Part shown: positions 17,155 through 25,894 of the stretch, in pieces | Layout: every line of letters begins with the position of its first letter | How positions within the stretch are numbered: the first letter of the stretch is position 1 | NCBI GenBank assembly: GCA_903928225.1 | Contig: CAIYPU010000083.1 | Span: 1 to 43,725, forward strand | Direction of reading: 5' to 3' | Source: an uncultured Chlorobiaceae bacterium | GTDB taxonomy: Bacteria; Bacteroidota; Chlorobiia; Chlorobiales; Chlorobiaceae | DNA: 43,725 bases | Made by a program: the position numbers and the translations under genes | Notes under the pieces: generated by a model | What the model saw: the letters and a program-made list of their open reading frames with translations, nothing else | Told to the model about the DNA's origin: nothing | The model's database searches: none

Positions 17155-17679
17155 TTATTTCCTTGATCTCTTCTCCTCGAAGGTCAGCAGAACCTGACGG
17201 TCCTGAAGGTTGCTGCGGACGATTTCAGCGCTCATCTTGTTTTTCTTTTTCAGTTGTGAAAGCACGAAGCTGGTATTGGTACCGAGCACCCCCGGCCAGC
17301 TCTGTATCCTGGAAAGGAAACTTTCGAGCGAAGACGTATTGTGGGTCATGACCTTGAGGATATGCGAACCCTCACCGGTTACGGAATAGCACTCCATGAT
17401 CTCGTCTTCCTTCATGACATGTTCCATGAAAGATTTGTAGTGTTTCGAAGAATCGACCCTGACGCGGATGAATGCCTGAATGTCGAAACCGAGCTGCCGC
17501 TCGTCGACTTCCATGGTGAAACCCTTGACGATGCCGCTCTTCTGGAGCTTGTCAAGCCTTTCACTGACTGACGGAATTGACAGACCGACAATTTCGGCAA
17601 GCTCACTGAGACGGATCCTGCCATTTTCGCCAAGAGATTCGATAATTTTAAGGTCGATCAGGTCAAGATGTCCGGACAT
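17155..17679 (-). CDS. Lrp/AsnC family transcriptional regulator
   Basis: A 174-residue feast/famine regulator. The N-terminal winged helix-turn-helix (DLIDLKIIESLGENGRIRLS...GLSIPSVSERLDKL) is followed by the RAM ligand/oligomer domain (DIQAFIRVRV, GEGSHILKV, LESFLSRI). The last 25 residues extend past the usual Lrp length (about 150) with a Lys-rich tail. It likely senses an amino acid and regulates glnN, which lies directly downstream. The upstream 17700-17790 is very AT-rich, as Lrp-controlled promoters often are. Confidence 0.92.
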   Translation of the reverse strand: MSGHLDLIDLKIIESLGENGRIRLSELAEIVGLSIPSVSERLDKLQKSGIVKGFTMEVDERQLGFDIQAFIRVRVDSSKHYKSFMEHVMKEDEIMECYSVTGEGSHILKVMTHNTSSLESFLSRIQSWPGVLGTNTSFVLSQLKKKNKMSAEIVRSNLQDRQVLLTFEEKRSRK

Positions 17680-17922
17680 TTCGGGCTTGTTTTTGGTTCA
17701 ATTCCAGCAAAACATTACTTTATTGTAAGAAATAAACATTATTTTTCTAAATAATCAAAAAATATACTCACTATTTCTTAAATATTTTAGGGAGCAGGGC
17801 AGCCCCCCGCATATTCCTATACAGCAGCGAAAGGATTTGCCAGTTACACCGAGTTTTTTTTATTACAGTAGTATAAGACTATTGCGCCGCAAATTTATTC
17901 ACTGAAATTCTTGCCAGCAGCC

Positions 17923-18117
17923 ATGCCAGAAGGAATGAACAAGGGCACAGAGCCCCGGATAAAAACGGACAAGCCTGTTCAGAAGACCGGTTTTCCCCTC
18001 CCCGATATCCGTCCGGCCATCGAAGAACTGCATTTCATTTATCAGGAATCCCTCCGACTCAGCATGACGATCCTCACCGAAATTGAAAACATGCTGAAGA
18101 AAATGCGGATAGGCTGA
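17923..18117 (+). CDS. Possible small protein, unknown function
   Basis: A 64-residue frame opening with ATG 17923 (TTG 17911 and ATG 17935 are alternatives). The second half is a regular amphipathic helix (IRPAIEELHFIYQESLRL...IENMLKKM), reasonable for a small cytosolic protein; the first half is charged and disordered. There is no clear ribosome site and no recognised family. It is kept because of the helix pattern, which antisense shadows rarely show. Confidence 0.35.
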   Translation: MPEGMNKGTEPRIKTDKPVQKTGFPLPDIRPAIEELHFIYQESLRLSMTILTEIENMLKKMRIG

Positions 18118-18574
18118 GCTGACCGGCATACCCTTCCAGCCTGGAATACTCACGTTGAAGGCCTTGCGTGCTCCCGATGTTTTTTCAGAATAAATCGAAA
18201 GCTTCCGAACAGAAAAGCTGACGGATGAATGATTCTGAAATGGCGGACGAGGCTGGCGATAAGAATGGAACAGGCAATGCTTGTGAACCCCCGCGATCAC
18301 TTCGGAAAATCAGGATTTGTCTCATCCGGTCGTGCTGAAAACCCGTAGCCGTCCATCGATACCCAACCAACAGGATATTGACGATGAATCCCTCGAAACG
18401 CAAAAATGCCTTTAGGGCACCGCTCTTTATTGTCGTGAGAAGCAAGAGTTGCAGGGCGCAGCGAGCGGAGAAACCGGATTGTACGAGTGGTACATGAGGA
18501 TTTCGATCCCGATTCATCGGGACCAACCCGAGCAACAGGGCTTCGGAACAGATGAACAGGGATGCCTTTTAAAA
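18118..18574. other. Gene-free stretch ending in the repeat element
   Basis: 18118-18414 shows no supported gene; the minus-strand frame across it is mostly the repeat read through. The rest is repeat copy A. Confidence 0.3.
18415..18566. repeat. Dispersed repeat element, copy A (MITE-like)
   Basis: About 152 bases that align with 43259-43400. Shared blocks include GGGCACC at the left end, TTTATTGTCGTGAGAA, CGGAGAAACCGGA and GTACATGAGGATTT. The ends are imperfect inverted repeats (GGGCACC... / ...GGATGCC). Internally a TCCCGAT/ATCGGGA hairpin is visible that copy B lacks. It lies eight bases beyond the stop codon of the small DUF2628-like gene, where it may also act as a terminator. There is no coding capacity. 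Confidence 0.75.
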
Positions 18575-18826
18575 CTACAGAAACTTGTATCCCTTGTTCA
18601 AAAGATGTTTCTCATAGAGCCTGTTGGAAAAAAACGGAAATACAAGCCAGCTCAGTCCTGCGGTAAAATATGTAAGGAGGGAGGAAACAAGGCACAAAAG
18701 CCACATCTCCTTGATTGCAAACCAGAAAATGCCGAAAAAGAGACAAGGCCAAGAAAATCCTTCGAACACCCTTTTTTCAGGACCCTTCCCATAAGGATGA
18801 TAAAGCGTACCGATAAATTTGCCCAT
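18575..18826 (-). CDS. Small DUF2628-like membrane protein
   Basis: An 83-residue inner-membrane protein. The pattern EGFSWPCLFFGIFWFAIKEMW followed by a second hydrophobic stretch (LLCLVSSLL...AGLSWLVF) and the ending YEKHLLNKGYKFL match DUF2628-type small proteins, whose usual C-terminus is LLxxGYKFV. Function is unknown in the family. There is no Shine-Dalgarno of note. The gene stands alone, with a repeat element at its 3' end. Confidence 0.7.
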   Translation of the reverse strand: MGKFIGTLYHPYGKGPEKRVFEGFSWPCLFFGIFWFAIKEMWLLCLVSSLLTYFTAGLSWLVFPFFSNRLYEKHLLNKGYKFL

Positions 18827-19342
18827 GACGATAATGACTCACATGATGAAATGCAGGAAAGCTGAAAAGACCACTCCCGCCCCCTTATCCGATGACATTA
18901 AAAAACATCAATAGGCCAACCGGCACACGGTGTTCGTGAAAGCAAACACAAGGTCAGTTATTCGGAAATTTCACAACGTCAATACTCATCAACTGGATTT
19001 CGGGGGAAGAATCGAGTGTCCGAATCTATAAAAAACATAACTCATGTGAAAACATAACATGCTTTTTTTTATAGATTTAACCTGATCAGAAACAAAGTTT
19101 ACTTTTCCGTAACATCAATCGAGGATAATGAGATGCGTTTATAGCCTGCAAAGATGAATGAATGCGGTTATTGCACATTTTATTTATGAAACCGGAAAAA
19201 ACGGCGGGGTGAAAGAATTGCAGGCAGAAAAACGTCAAAGGGAATATATGCTCCCGGCAGCTGTAATCGATTGAACCAGCGGGTCGGGATGTGTCTTTCA
19301 GAAGCAGCTTTTTCCGCAATAGAATAAAACATTCATACGAGC
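18827..19342. other. AT-rich intergenic stretch with a long palindrome
   Basis: No supported gene; a 100-codon minus-strand frame has poor composition. It contains an AT-rich inverted repeat at 19023-19077, listed separately. Confidence 0.3.
19023..19077. repeat. AT-rich inverted repeat
   Basis: Arms AATCTATAAAAAA (19023-19035) and TTTTTTATAGATT (19065-19077) are perfectly complementary over 13 bases. The loop holds further CATG/ATGT-ACAT self-complementarity. It could be a hairpin terminator or a protein-binding palindrome; no gene ends nearby. Confidence 0.5.
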
Positions 19343-19618
19343 ATGATGGACGAATGGGTTCGCACCTGGACTTACCATGATCAATCACCTTTTACGGTAT
19401 CCCTTGTATTTCTTGTTTTCTTCATCATCAGCTTCATCCCGGCTATTGTGGCGTTCGCAAGAAAACATCGCAGCAGATGGACGATTTCAGTGCTCAACGT
19501 CCTGCTGGGCTGGACAGTTGTCGGATGGGTCGTCACCCTGGTCTGGGCATTCTCTTATCCGGGTGAAAAAGCCAGGAAAGAGCCGATACCGGCAGACCAG
19601 GGACAGAATCATCCCTGA
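19343..19618 (+). CDS. Superinfection-immunity-like small membrane protein
   Basis: A 91-residue inner-membrane protein with two transmembrane helices. The pattern FIPAIVAFARKHRSRW...VLNVLLGWTVVGWVVTLVWAFSYP matches the Imm_superinfect family named after phage T4 Imm, which blocks DNA entry of incoming phage. Many chromosomal copies have no proven role. The start is the first of two ATGs (19343/19346). The C-terminus is a short polar cytosolic tail. It stands alone. Confidence 0.8.
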   Translation: MMDEWVRTWTYHDQSPFTVSLVFLVFFIISFIPAIVAFARKHRSRWTISVLNVLLGWTVVGWVVTLVWAFSYPGEKARKEPIPADQGQNHP

Positions 19619-19847
19619 CGCTCAACTCCCATTCCAGGCAAATCCGATCGTCAGCATCGTTCTTAGAATCCCGCGATCGAAACGGAACCAACGCATATGG
19701 AACAAAGGGGGCGTTTTACACCATGGGTTCCGATATCGACTTTTTTTTGTTCCGATCTGAGCGAAAGACCCTGAAAATTCATGCACGGGCCCCAGGAACC
19801 CAGGCTGATCCAAATAACGGTTTCTCAGCAAAAACCGATATTGGGAA

Positions 19848-20819
19848 CTATGCTTGTGCAAAACCCGGTTCCAGATTGTTTCCCATTTCTTGTTGCGGTA
19901 CATCCGAAGGCGTTTCAGATTGTTTTCCGTCGTGTTCCACCCTGCGTCGTTCTTTTTCATAAATATCCGCCTCGGTAAGATCTGAATTCAACAGTTGCAC
20001 TCCGCTCAGGTTGGCACCTTCGAATATTGCTCCTTCGATTTTGGCACCGTTCATGTCCGCGTCGCTCAGGTTGGCTCCACTCAGATTGGCGTCACCGAGA
20101 TTTACTTTATACAGGATAGCCCCATGTAAATTTGCACCACTGAGGTCCGCTTTTCTTATTTCTGCCCCTCTGAGATCCGCATCCTTGAGGCTTGCCTCCC
20201 TGAGATCTGCACTGATGAGATTTGCCTCGCCAAGGTTTGCACCGGTGAGGTATGCCTTGTCGAGATGTGCCGAGAAAAGGTTTGATCTGGAGAGGTTCGC
20301 ATGACAGAGATTTGCCCGGCAGAAAGTTGCCCTGCTGAGGTCTGCACCACTGAGGTTTGCACCACGGAGATCCGCATCGCTCAGGTCAGCCCCATGGAGG
20401 TCTGCATCGTTGTGCCTTGCTTCGCGGAGGTCAGCCGATATGAACCTTGCTCCACTAAGGTCTGCTCCGCTTAAATAAGCATAGCCAAGTTTTGCCTGGC
20501 TCAGATCTGCCCCATTGAGGCGTGTTCCATTGAGGGCTGTCCAGGTAAGGTTTGCTTTGCGAAGGTCCGAATTGTTGAGATTTACACCACTGAGGTCTGC
20601 ACCGCTCAGGTTTGCCATTCTGAAGTCTGCACCGCTCAGGTCCGGAATAAAATCAAGATGAATTTTTCGGAATGCATTCCAGGACTTTACAGAGTGAAGA
20701 AGCATTCGCGTCGCTTCTTGTCTGGAAAGCAATGCAGGATTTGATCCGGAAGGTTCCAAGCTGGCAGCCCCCTCTTGAACAGGGCCCCCCTTACCTAAAA
20801 TTTTTTGCCAAAAGCTCAT
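19848..20819 (-). CDS. Large pentapeptide-repeat protein
   Basis: A 323-residue protein from ATG 20819 (the open frame extends 41 codons upstream without homology). An N-terminal 55 residues without repeats (MSFWQKILGKGG..., then a helix with ATRMLLHSVKSWNAFRK) precede about 40 pentapeptides of the ADLSG/ANLSG/ADLRE type, in tandem with almost no interruption. The C-terminal 35 residues are charged and disordered. The fold should be a long right-handed beta-helix. The DNA shows a matching 15-base periodicity. The function of such proteins is generally unknown; the even, uninterrupted repeats differ from the Qnr-like protein at 6223. Confidence 0.88.
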   Translation of the reverse strand: MSFWQKILGKGGPVQEGAASLEPSGSNPALLSRQEATRMLLHSVKSWNAFRKIHLDFIPDLSGADFRMANLSGADLSGVNLNNSDLRKANLTWTALNGTRLNGADLSQAKLGYAYLSGADLSGARFISADLREARHNDADLHGADLSDADLRGANLSGADLSRATFCRANLCHANLSRSNLFSAHLDKAYLTGANLGEANLISADLREASLKDADLRGAEIRKADLSGANLHGAILYKVNLGDANLSGANLSDADMNGAKIEGAIFEGANLSGVQLLNSDLTEADIYEKERRRVEHDGKQSETPSDVPQQEMGNNLEPGFAQA

Positions 20820-21336
20820 GACGAGGTACTGTTTAGTTGAAAGCGAAACTACGCAAGCACTATCGAGTACCGAAAAGATGGGGGATACGTCGGTCAGGGC
20901 GTCAGTTCGGGAATGTTCATGATCCCTGATGCTTGAAATCAAGAATCACATCGTAAAAGATACGTATATTTATTGAATTTTCATATTTTTTTCAGGCAAA
21001 AATTATGCAATGCCTGAAAATCATCTCCCGAAGGTGACAAGTGGATGATTGAATGGACAGAAGGATAAAGTGAGAGCGAAAATCGGGGAACTTTTCTTTA
21101 TTTAAAACCGGCACAGGAAGTTAGTACCCTGAGAACCCTTCATGCCGGGAAAACTCAAAAATGAAAATAATTCAATATCTTGTGCTTCGACAATCGACCT
21201 GAAAGGAACACAGGAAAGGATGCCATTGAATTTCTGTGAAACTGCCCTATTGTATGGTTCAAGGGCTCGAGTCAGGCACGATCACATATCTGCATATTTT
21301 AAAATATCCGAAAATATCACTCACCCCTTCTGAACT
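20820..21336. other. Intergenic stretch, divergent promoters presumed
   Basis: No supported gene between the pentapeptide gene and the divergent carotene desaturase. The 63-codon plus-strand frame at 21142 lacks protein character. The area before 21337 is AT-rich and probably holds the desaturase promoter. Confidence 0.3.
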
Positions 21337-22698
21337 ATGAAAATTGCAATTTTCGGTGCCGGTGTCGCCGGGTTGAGCGCAGCGATAGAGCTCGTTGACC
21401 GGGGGCATTCGGTAGAGATATACGAGAAAAGGAAAATACTTGGCGGCAAGGTGTCCGTCTGGAAAGACAGCGACGGTGACTCCATCGAATCGGGCCTGCA
21501 TATCGTTTTCGGCGGCTATGCCCAGCTTCAGAAATACCTCTCCAGAATAGGGGCGGAAAACAATTACCACTGGAAAGACCACGCGCTGATCTATGCAGAG
21601 CCTGATGGAAAGCAGTCTTTCTTCAGGAAGGCGAACCTGCCGAGCCCCTGGGCAGAGGTGGTCGGCGGCCTTCAGGCTGATTTTCTGACCATGTGGGACA
21701 AAATCTCCCTCATCAGGGGGCTCTACCCCGCTCTTGCCGGAAATGAGGAGTACTTCCGGAGCCAGGACCACATGACCTATGCCGAATGGCACCGCCTGCG
21801 GGGTGCGTCGGAGCATTCGCTCGAAAAACTCTGGAGGGCCATCGCGCTGGCCATGAACTTCATCGAACCGAACGTCATCAGCGCCCGCCCGATGATCACC
21901 ATCTTCAAGTACTTCGGCACCGATTACGCGGCCACGAAATTCGGCTTTTTCCATAAGAACCCTGGCGACTCCATGATCGAGCCCATGCGCCACTACATCC
22001 AGGAAAGGGGCGGAAGGATTTTTGTCGACGCGAAACTCTCAAGGTTCGATCTCAAGGAAGACGGCAGCGTCAGATCGGCCATTTTCAGTGACGGCCAGAA
22101 GATCGAGGCCGACGCCTATATTTCAGCTTTGCCTGTCCACAGCCTGAAAAAGGTTATCCCGCCTTCATGGCTCTCGCATGATTACTTCCTGAACCTCCAC
22201 CAGTTCACCGGAAGCCCCGTAGCGAACTGCCAGCTCTGGTTCGACCGGAAAATAACCGATACCGACAACCTCATGTTCTCGCAGGGCACCATTTTCGCCA
22301 CGTTTGCCGACGTGTCGATCACCTGCCCTGGCGATTTCCAGAACGGCGACGGTACGGCGAACGGAGGAAGCGTCTTGAGCCTCGTGCTTGCTCCCGCCCA
22401 CCAGTTGATGGACCTGCCGAACGACGTTATCGTCAGGCTCGTCATGAAGGATATCCATGACAGGTTCCCGCTGTCGAGAAATGCGAAACTCCTGAAATCG
22501 AGCTTGGTGAAAATACCGCAGTCGGTTTACAAGGCCGTCCCCGATGTCGACAAGTACCGCCCTGACCAGATCAGCCCTGTTGGCAACTTTTTCCTTGCCG
22601 GCGACTATACCGACCAGCACTACTTGGCATCCATGGAAGGCGCGGCGCTCAGCGGCAGGTTCGCTGCTGAAAAGCTCGTCTCGAAACTCGGAGCCTGA
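21337..22698 (+). CDS. crtQ: Plant-type carotene desaturase (CrtP/CrtQ family, zeta-carotene desaturase preferred)
   Basis: A 453-residue FAD-dependent membrane-associated desaturase introducing double bonds into 15-cis-phytoene or zeta-carotene, with plastoquinone-like acceptors in the family. The dinucleotide fold is IAIFGAGVAGLSAA, with the adjacent GGKVSVWKD loop. The C-terminal FAD motif is NFFLAGDYTDQHYLASMEGAALSG. Details such as ELVDRGHSVEIYE, ISARPMITIF and LPNDVIVRLV resemble plant zeta-carotene desaturase; others (GDYTxQxYLASMEGA) resemble phytoene desaturase. I lean to CrtQ but CrtP is possible. Green sulfur bacteria use this route to chlorobactene or isorenieratene. It has its own terminator; crtB is about 8.5 kb away. 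Confidence 0.85.
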   Translation: MKIAIFGAGVAGLSAAIELVDRGHSVEIYEKRKILGGKVSVWKDSDGDSIESGLHIVFGGYAQLQKYLSRIGAENNYHWKDHALIYAEPDGKQSFFRKANLPSPWAEVVGGLQADFLTMWDKISLIRGLYPALAGNEEYFRSQDHMTYAEWHRLRGASEHSLEKLWRAIALAMNFIEPNVISARPMITIFKYFGTDYAATKFGFFHKNPGDSMIEPMRHYIQERGGRIFVDAKLSRFDLKEDGSVRSAIFSDGQKIEADAYISALPVHSLKKVIPPSWLSHDYFLNLHQFTGSPVANCQLWFDRKITDTDNLMFSQGTIFATFADVSITCPGDFQNGDGTANGGSVLSLVLAPAHQLMDLPNDVIVRLVMKDIHDRFPLSRNAKLLKSSLVKIPQSVYKAVPDVDKYRPDQISPVGNFFLAGDYTDQHYLASMEGAALSGRFAAEKLVSKLGA

Positions 22699-22742
22699 CC
22701 GCTCCCTACCATCAACCGTCACGAACAAGTGCCGACAAACAG

Positions 22743-22769
22743 AAAGGCTGCCTGAAATGGCGGCCTTTT
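22743..22769 (+). terminator. Terminator after the carotene desaturase gene
   Basis: Stem AAAGGCTGCC / GGCGGCCTTT with one T-G mismatch and a 6-base loop, then TC; a short T-run is part of the stem. It lies 45 bases after the stop. Confidence 0.65.
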
Positions 22770-22878
22770 CAGCGGTTTTACGGTCTACTCCGGCTTGCCT
22801 GCTCCGGGAGCAGTTCCCGACGAACTAATTCCCTCCTGCGACCGGTTACAGAAACAAAGAACCATTCTACCGAAAAAA

Positions 22879-23574
22879 ATGCCGAACGCTCGCCATAGCG
22901 GTCTCGATTCCGTTTCATTAACCGGGGCGAAGGATCCGTACCCCGGAAACAGGGTGCTCGCCGTGTTTTCAAAAAACCCGGTCGAAGGAAAAGTGAAAAC
23001 CCGGCTCGCCGGTACCATCGGCAATATCCGTGCACTTGAAATTTATGAAGCCCTGCGCAGGCTTACTGACGCAGCAACCTCACCTGTCAAGGCCCGGCGA
23101 GTTATCTGGTACTCCGATTTCATTCCGCAAACCGACACACTGCTCAGTCCCGGCACCGAAGCCAGACTCCAGCAAGGAAAAGATCTCGGAGAACGTATGC
23201 ATAACGCCTTTTGCGAAATGTTCTCCTCCGGCAGCCTGCTTGTCGTGCTCATCGGCACGGACTGCCCCGACATCAGCGCAGCTATCATCGAAAAGGCATT
23301 TGCTTTGCTCGAAAGCAGTGACGCTGTCCTTGGTCCGGCAATGGATGGAGGATTTTATCTCATCGGCCTGAAACAGAGAATCCCTGAACTCTTTCTCGGC
23401 AGGACCTGGAGCACCTCCACCGTGCTCGAAGAAACCCTGGACAAACTTGAGACAAAAGGGTTTTCTTTCAGCCTGCTGCCCGAGCTCAGGGATATCGATA
23501 CCTTCGAGGACCTCCGGCAAAGCCCGTTGCGCATCGAAATGCCGCCCCTGTCCGGACCTCGAAAGGCACCATGA
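22879..23574 (+). CDS. DUF2064 / TIGR04282-type nucleotidyl- or glycosyl-transferase-like protein
   Basis: A 231-residue cytosolic protein. After a short variable N-terminus comes RVLAVFSKNPVEGKVKTRLA, the start of the GT-A-like DUF2064 fold, then LIGTDCPDISAAII and VLGPAMDGGFYLIGL. The family is also called rSAM/selenodomain-associated transferase 1, with presumed sugar or nucleotide transfer but unknown chemistry. ATG 22879 precedes the domain sensibly; the open frame begins 28 codons earlier within the terminator region. Its stop overlaps the ATG of the next gene by four bases, so the two partners are translationally coupled. Confidence 0.82.
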   Translation: MPNARHSGLDSVSLTGAKDPYPGNRVLAVFSKNPVEGKVKTRLAGTIGNIRALEIYEALRRLTDAATSPVKARRVIWYSDFIPQTDTLLSPGTEARLQQGKDLGERMHNAFCEMFSSGSLLVVLIGTDCPDISAAIIEKAFALLESSDAVLGPAMDGGFYLIGLKQRIPELFLGRTWSTSTVLEETLDKLETKGFSFSLLPELRDIDTFEDLRQSPLRIEMPPLSGPRKAP

Positions 23575-24293
23575 ACAACCGAAACATCATGCGATCAGCC
23601 TCATCAACTGGAATAAGCATCATTATCCCGACCTTGAACGAGGAAGAGGGCATATGCGCACTTCTCGAGCACCTTCTTTCCGCCTCCGGAAACCAGGAGA
23701 ACATCGAAATTATCGTCTGCGATGCCGGGACCGACCGTACCGAAGAAAAAGCATCCCGATACCCGGTTACCCTGCTGAGGACCGCGAAAGGCCGTGCGCG
23801 GCAGATGAACGCCGGGGCGGCCCTTGCGAAAAACCCCATCCTGTATTTCCTCCATGCGGATACGTTCCCGCCCGCAAGTTTCGCAACCGACATCCGTAAC
23901 GCCGTCGAAAAGGGACACAGTGCCGGATGTTTCCAGATGATGTTCGACGATCCGGACCCCATGATGGCCATCTACGGATGGTGTACAAGACTTCCCTTCC
24001 CTCTGTGCCGGGGCGGCGACCAGTCGCTTTTCATCACGGAGGAACTCTTCCGGAAAATCGGCGGCTTCGACGAAACCATGCAGGTGATGGAGGATATCGA
24101 GATCATCTCTCGCATCGAAAAAGAGGCCTCGTTCCGCATTCTCGAAAAAGTTGTGGTGACGTCGGCAAGGAAATACCGGACAAACGGCATCATCCGCCTG
24201 CAGATGATCTTCGGGACCATCCATCTGCTCTACGCTCTCGGCGCAGACCAGGAAACCCTCGTGCGGTATTACAGGGAAAATATCATGCCGTGA
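23571..24293 (+). CDS. TIGR04283-type family 2 glycosyltransferase
   Basis: A 240-residue cytosolic or peripheral GT2: ISIIIPTLNEEEGI, IIVCDAGTDRTEE, the GRARQMNAGA motif typical of the TIGR04283 (rSAM/selenodomain-associated transferase 2) group, ILYFLHADT (metal-binding), GGDQSLFI and MEDIEIISRI. It pairs with the DUF2064 gene as in many bacteria. Both are presumed to act on one glycosylation; the acceptor is unknown. The usual radical SAM/selenodomain gene is not next to it. Start ATG overlaps the previous stop. Confidence 0.85.
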   Translation: MNNRNIMRSASSTGISIIIPTLNEEEGICALLEHLLSASGNQENIEIIVCDAGTDRTEEKASRYPVTLLRTAKGRARQMNAGAALAKNPILYFLHADTFPPASFATDIRNAVEKGHSAGCFQMMFDDPDPMMAIYGWCTRLPFPLCRGGDQSLFITEELFRKIGGFDETMQVMEDIEIISRIEKEASFRILEKVVVTSARKYRTNGIIRLQMIFGTIHLLYALGADQETLVRYYRENIMP

Positions 24294-24439
24294 AAGGGGT
24301 TGAGAAGCAACGCATCCACACCGGGAATCGATGGAAAAGGCATCGGGCCTTACGATCGCGTCCTGCATCGAAAAGAGTCTTGAAGAATGAACAGCCGGCA
24401 TTGCAGTGGGGCCATCCTCTTTTCGGGGCCGGAATAAAT

Positions 24440-24760
24440 TCATCCGGCGAGGGCGGCAATTTTTCCTGCGGCAGTGACGAACCTGTTCAGGGCGGCAAGC
24501 GTTTCGGCAAGCTTTTTTATATCGTTTATGGTCTTTGCAAGCTCTGCATCAGCCTCTTTAAGTGAGGTCGTATATTTTCTGAATTCGGCTGTATTGTCAT
24601 CGATCACGCTCCGGACAATTTTCCGCTGATAAGTATCCAGATCATCACGGTCATTGTCGAGCCGCACCCTTTCGGGAGTGTTCCGATCGAGCCCCGAGCG
24701 GATAACATCAACACAGACGATGATGTTGCCGATTATTTTGATCAGTTCATTGACAGTCAT
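24440..24760 (-). CDS. Small helical protein of unknown function
   Basis: A 106-residue cytosolic-looking protein of almost only alpha helix, with heptad-like spacing in its second half (LKEADAELAKTINDIKKLAETLAAL), so a short coiled coil is likely. It has no signal peptide and no recognised family. A GGGATGATGC region precedes the start ATG. It lies 23 bases downstream of the lipoprotein gene in the same direction, so the two probably form an operon and may act together. Confidence 0.55.
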   Translation of the reverse strand: MTVNELIKIIGNIIVCVDVIRSGLDRNTPERVRLDNDRDDLDTYQRKIVRSVIDDNTAEFRKYTTSLKEADAELAKTINDIKKLAETLAALNRFVTAAGKIAALAG

Positions 24761-24783
24761 GCATCATCCCGTCTTTTTTTCTC

Positions 24784-25761
24784 TTACCTGCTGAATTTCC
24801 TGATAGCTTCCGCAACGGCCTGGGCATCGGCCGCGAATGACTCGGTGGCATCGACCAACGCGGAAAAATCCCGGGGCGCCTTTGGACTTTTCGCATAATC
24901 CACCAGTTCCTGGTGCGCCTTGATCATCGCTGAAAAACCTTCAATTTCGGCGCTTTGCAGCAGTGCGAAATTTTCCCAGGCATCCTGGGCAAACTTGATC
25001 TGTTCGGCAGCAATTTTCAGTTTTTCGGCTGAAACCGGTTTTTTCGAAAGAAGATCGTTGTATGCATCGATCGCCATGACGCGCGATTTGCTCAATCGTC
25101 CCCTGCGCCTCTCGGCATTGAGTTCATATTCATCCCTGAGAAGAGCGACGAGAGGCTTGATATAAGCATCTGAAGCGATGATAGCCTTGTCGAGAGCATC
25201 AGTGGCTCTCGAGCTTAAAACCAGCCTGACAATTTCTCCACCGAGAGTGACAAAGCCCTCCGCTTTACTGTTGAACTCGTTCGATCCTTCCATACCCATA
25301 GACTTTCCGAGTCGGGAAAGAGACGATTCAAGCGCCACTGCCGCATTACGCGCCTTGTCAGGAGCATCGCTCTGGGCCAGGGCGAGGAGCATCTGCCCAT
25401 GCTTGCTGATGGCATCCAGCGCAGCCATTCTTGCTGCAAGCGCCTCGGCACTGTACAGAACAAGTTCACCGCTGTCGAGTATGCCAGCATCTATTCTCTG
25501 CCTTTTATCCGCACGGGAATCGATCTCGATATCCCTCTCGGATTTATTGGCGCATTTGTATTCGTTTCTTGCGTTTTCGACGACGATGGCTGATGCTTTC
25601 TGAAAATTGACGACAGGCTTCTGATACGCAAGAGGAGACGCGCATCCGGCAGGCAACAGGAGCACCAGGATTACGGACAGTCGGCTGACAGGTAACCGGA
25701 TTTTCACGACGGGTTTCAGGAATGGAGTTTCACCTACCGAATCGATGAATAAAACGTTCAT
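24784..25761 (-). CDS. Predicted lipoprotein, helical, unknown function
   Basis: A 325-residue protein whose N-terminus includes a lipobox LLPAGC (Cys40 counting from ATG 25761). A GTG at 25707 would give a perfect signal of 22 residues (KIRLPVSRLSVILVLLLPAGC) and is a plausible true start. The rest is Ala/Leu/Lys/Glu-rich helix, likely a helical bundle, without a catalytic motif. It is anchored to inner or outer membrane by lipid (inference). It precedes the small helical gene in one operon. No family recognised. Confidence 0.6.
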   Translation of the reverse strand: MNVLFIDSVGETPFLKPVVKIRLPVSRLSVILVLLLPAGCASPLAYQKPVVNFQKASAIVVENARNEYKCANKSERDIEIDSRADKRQRIDAGILDSGELVLYSAEALAARMAALDAISKHGQMLLALAQSDAPDKARNAAVALESSLSRLGKSMGMEGSNEFNSKAEGFVTLGGEIVRLVLSSRATDALDKAIIASDAYIKPLVALLRDEYELNAERRRGRLSKSRVMAIDAYNDLLSKKPVSAEKLKIAAEQIKFAQDAWENFALLQSAEIEGFSAMIKAHQELVDYAKSPKAPRDFSALVDATESFAADAQAVAEAIRKFSR

Positions 25762-25894
25762 CGTCGTTATGGTAACAATATGGTAAAATATTTATCCTTC
25801 TTCATACCTCTTGACAGGCAAGCAGACGGTAACCTCCAGAGAATGGCGACTGCCGATATCGAAAACGCTTAGGCAATGTCATGATGCTGGACTT

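Noticed and set aside
19086-19388. Minus-strand 100-codon frame
   Set aside because: Overlaps the immunity-like gene start and has high Cys/Ser/Arg noise-like composition.
19976-20660. Regular 15-base periodicity that might suggest a CRISPR or satellite array
   Set aside because: The period equals five codons of the pentapeptide repeat protein on the minus strand, in one open frame.
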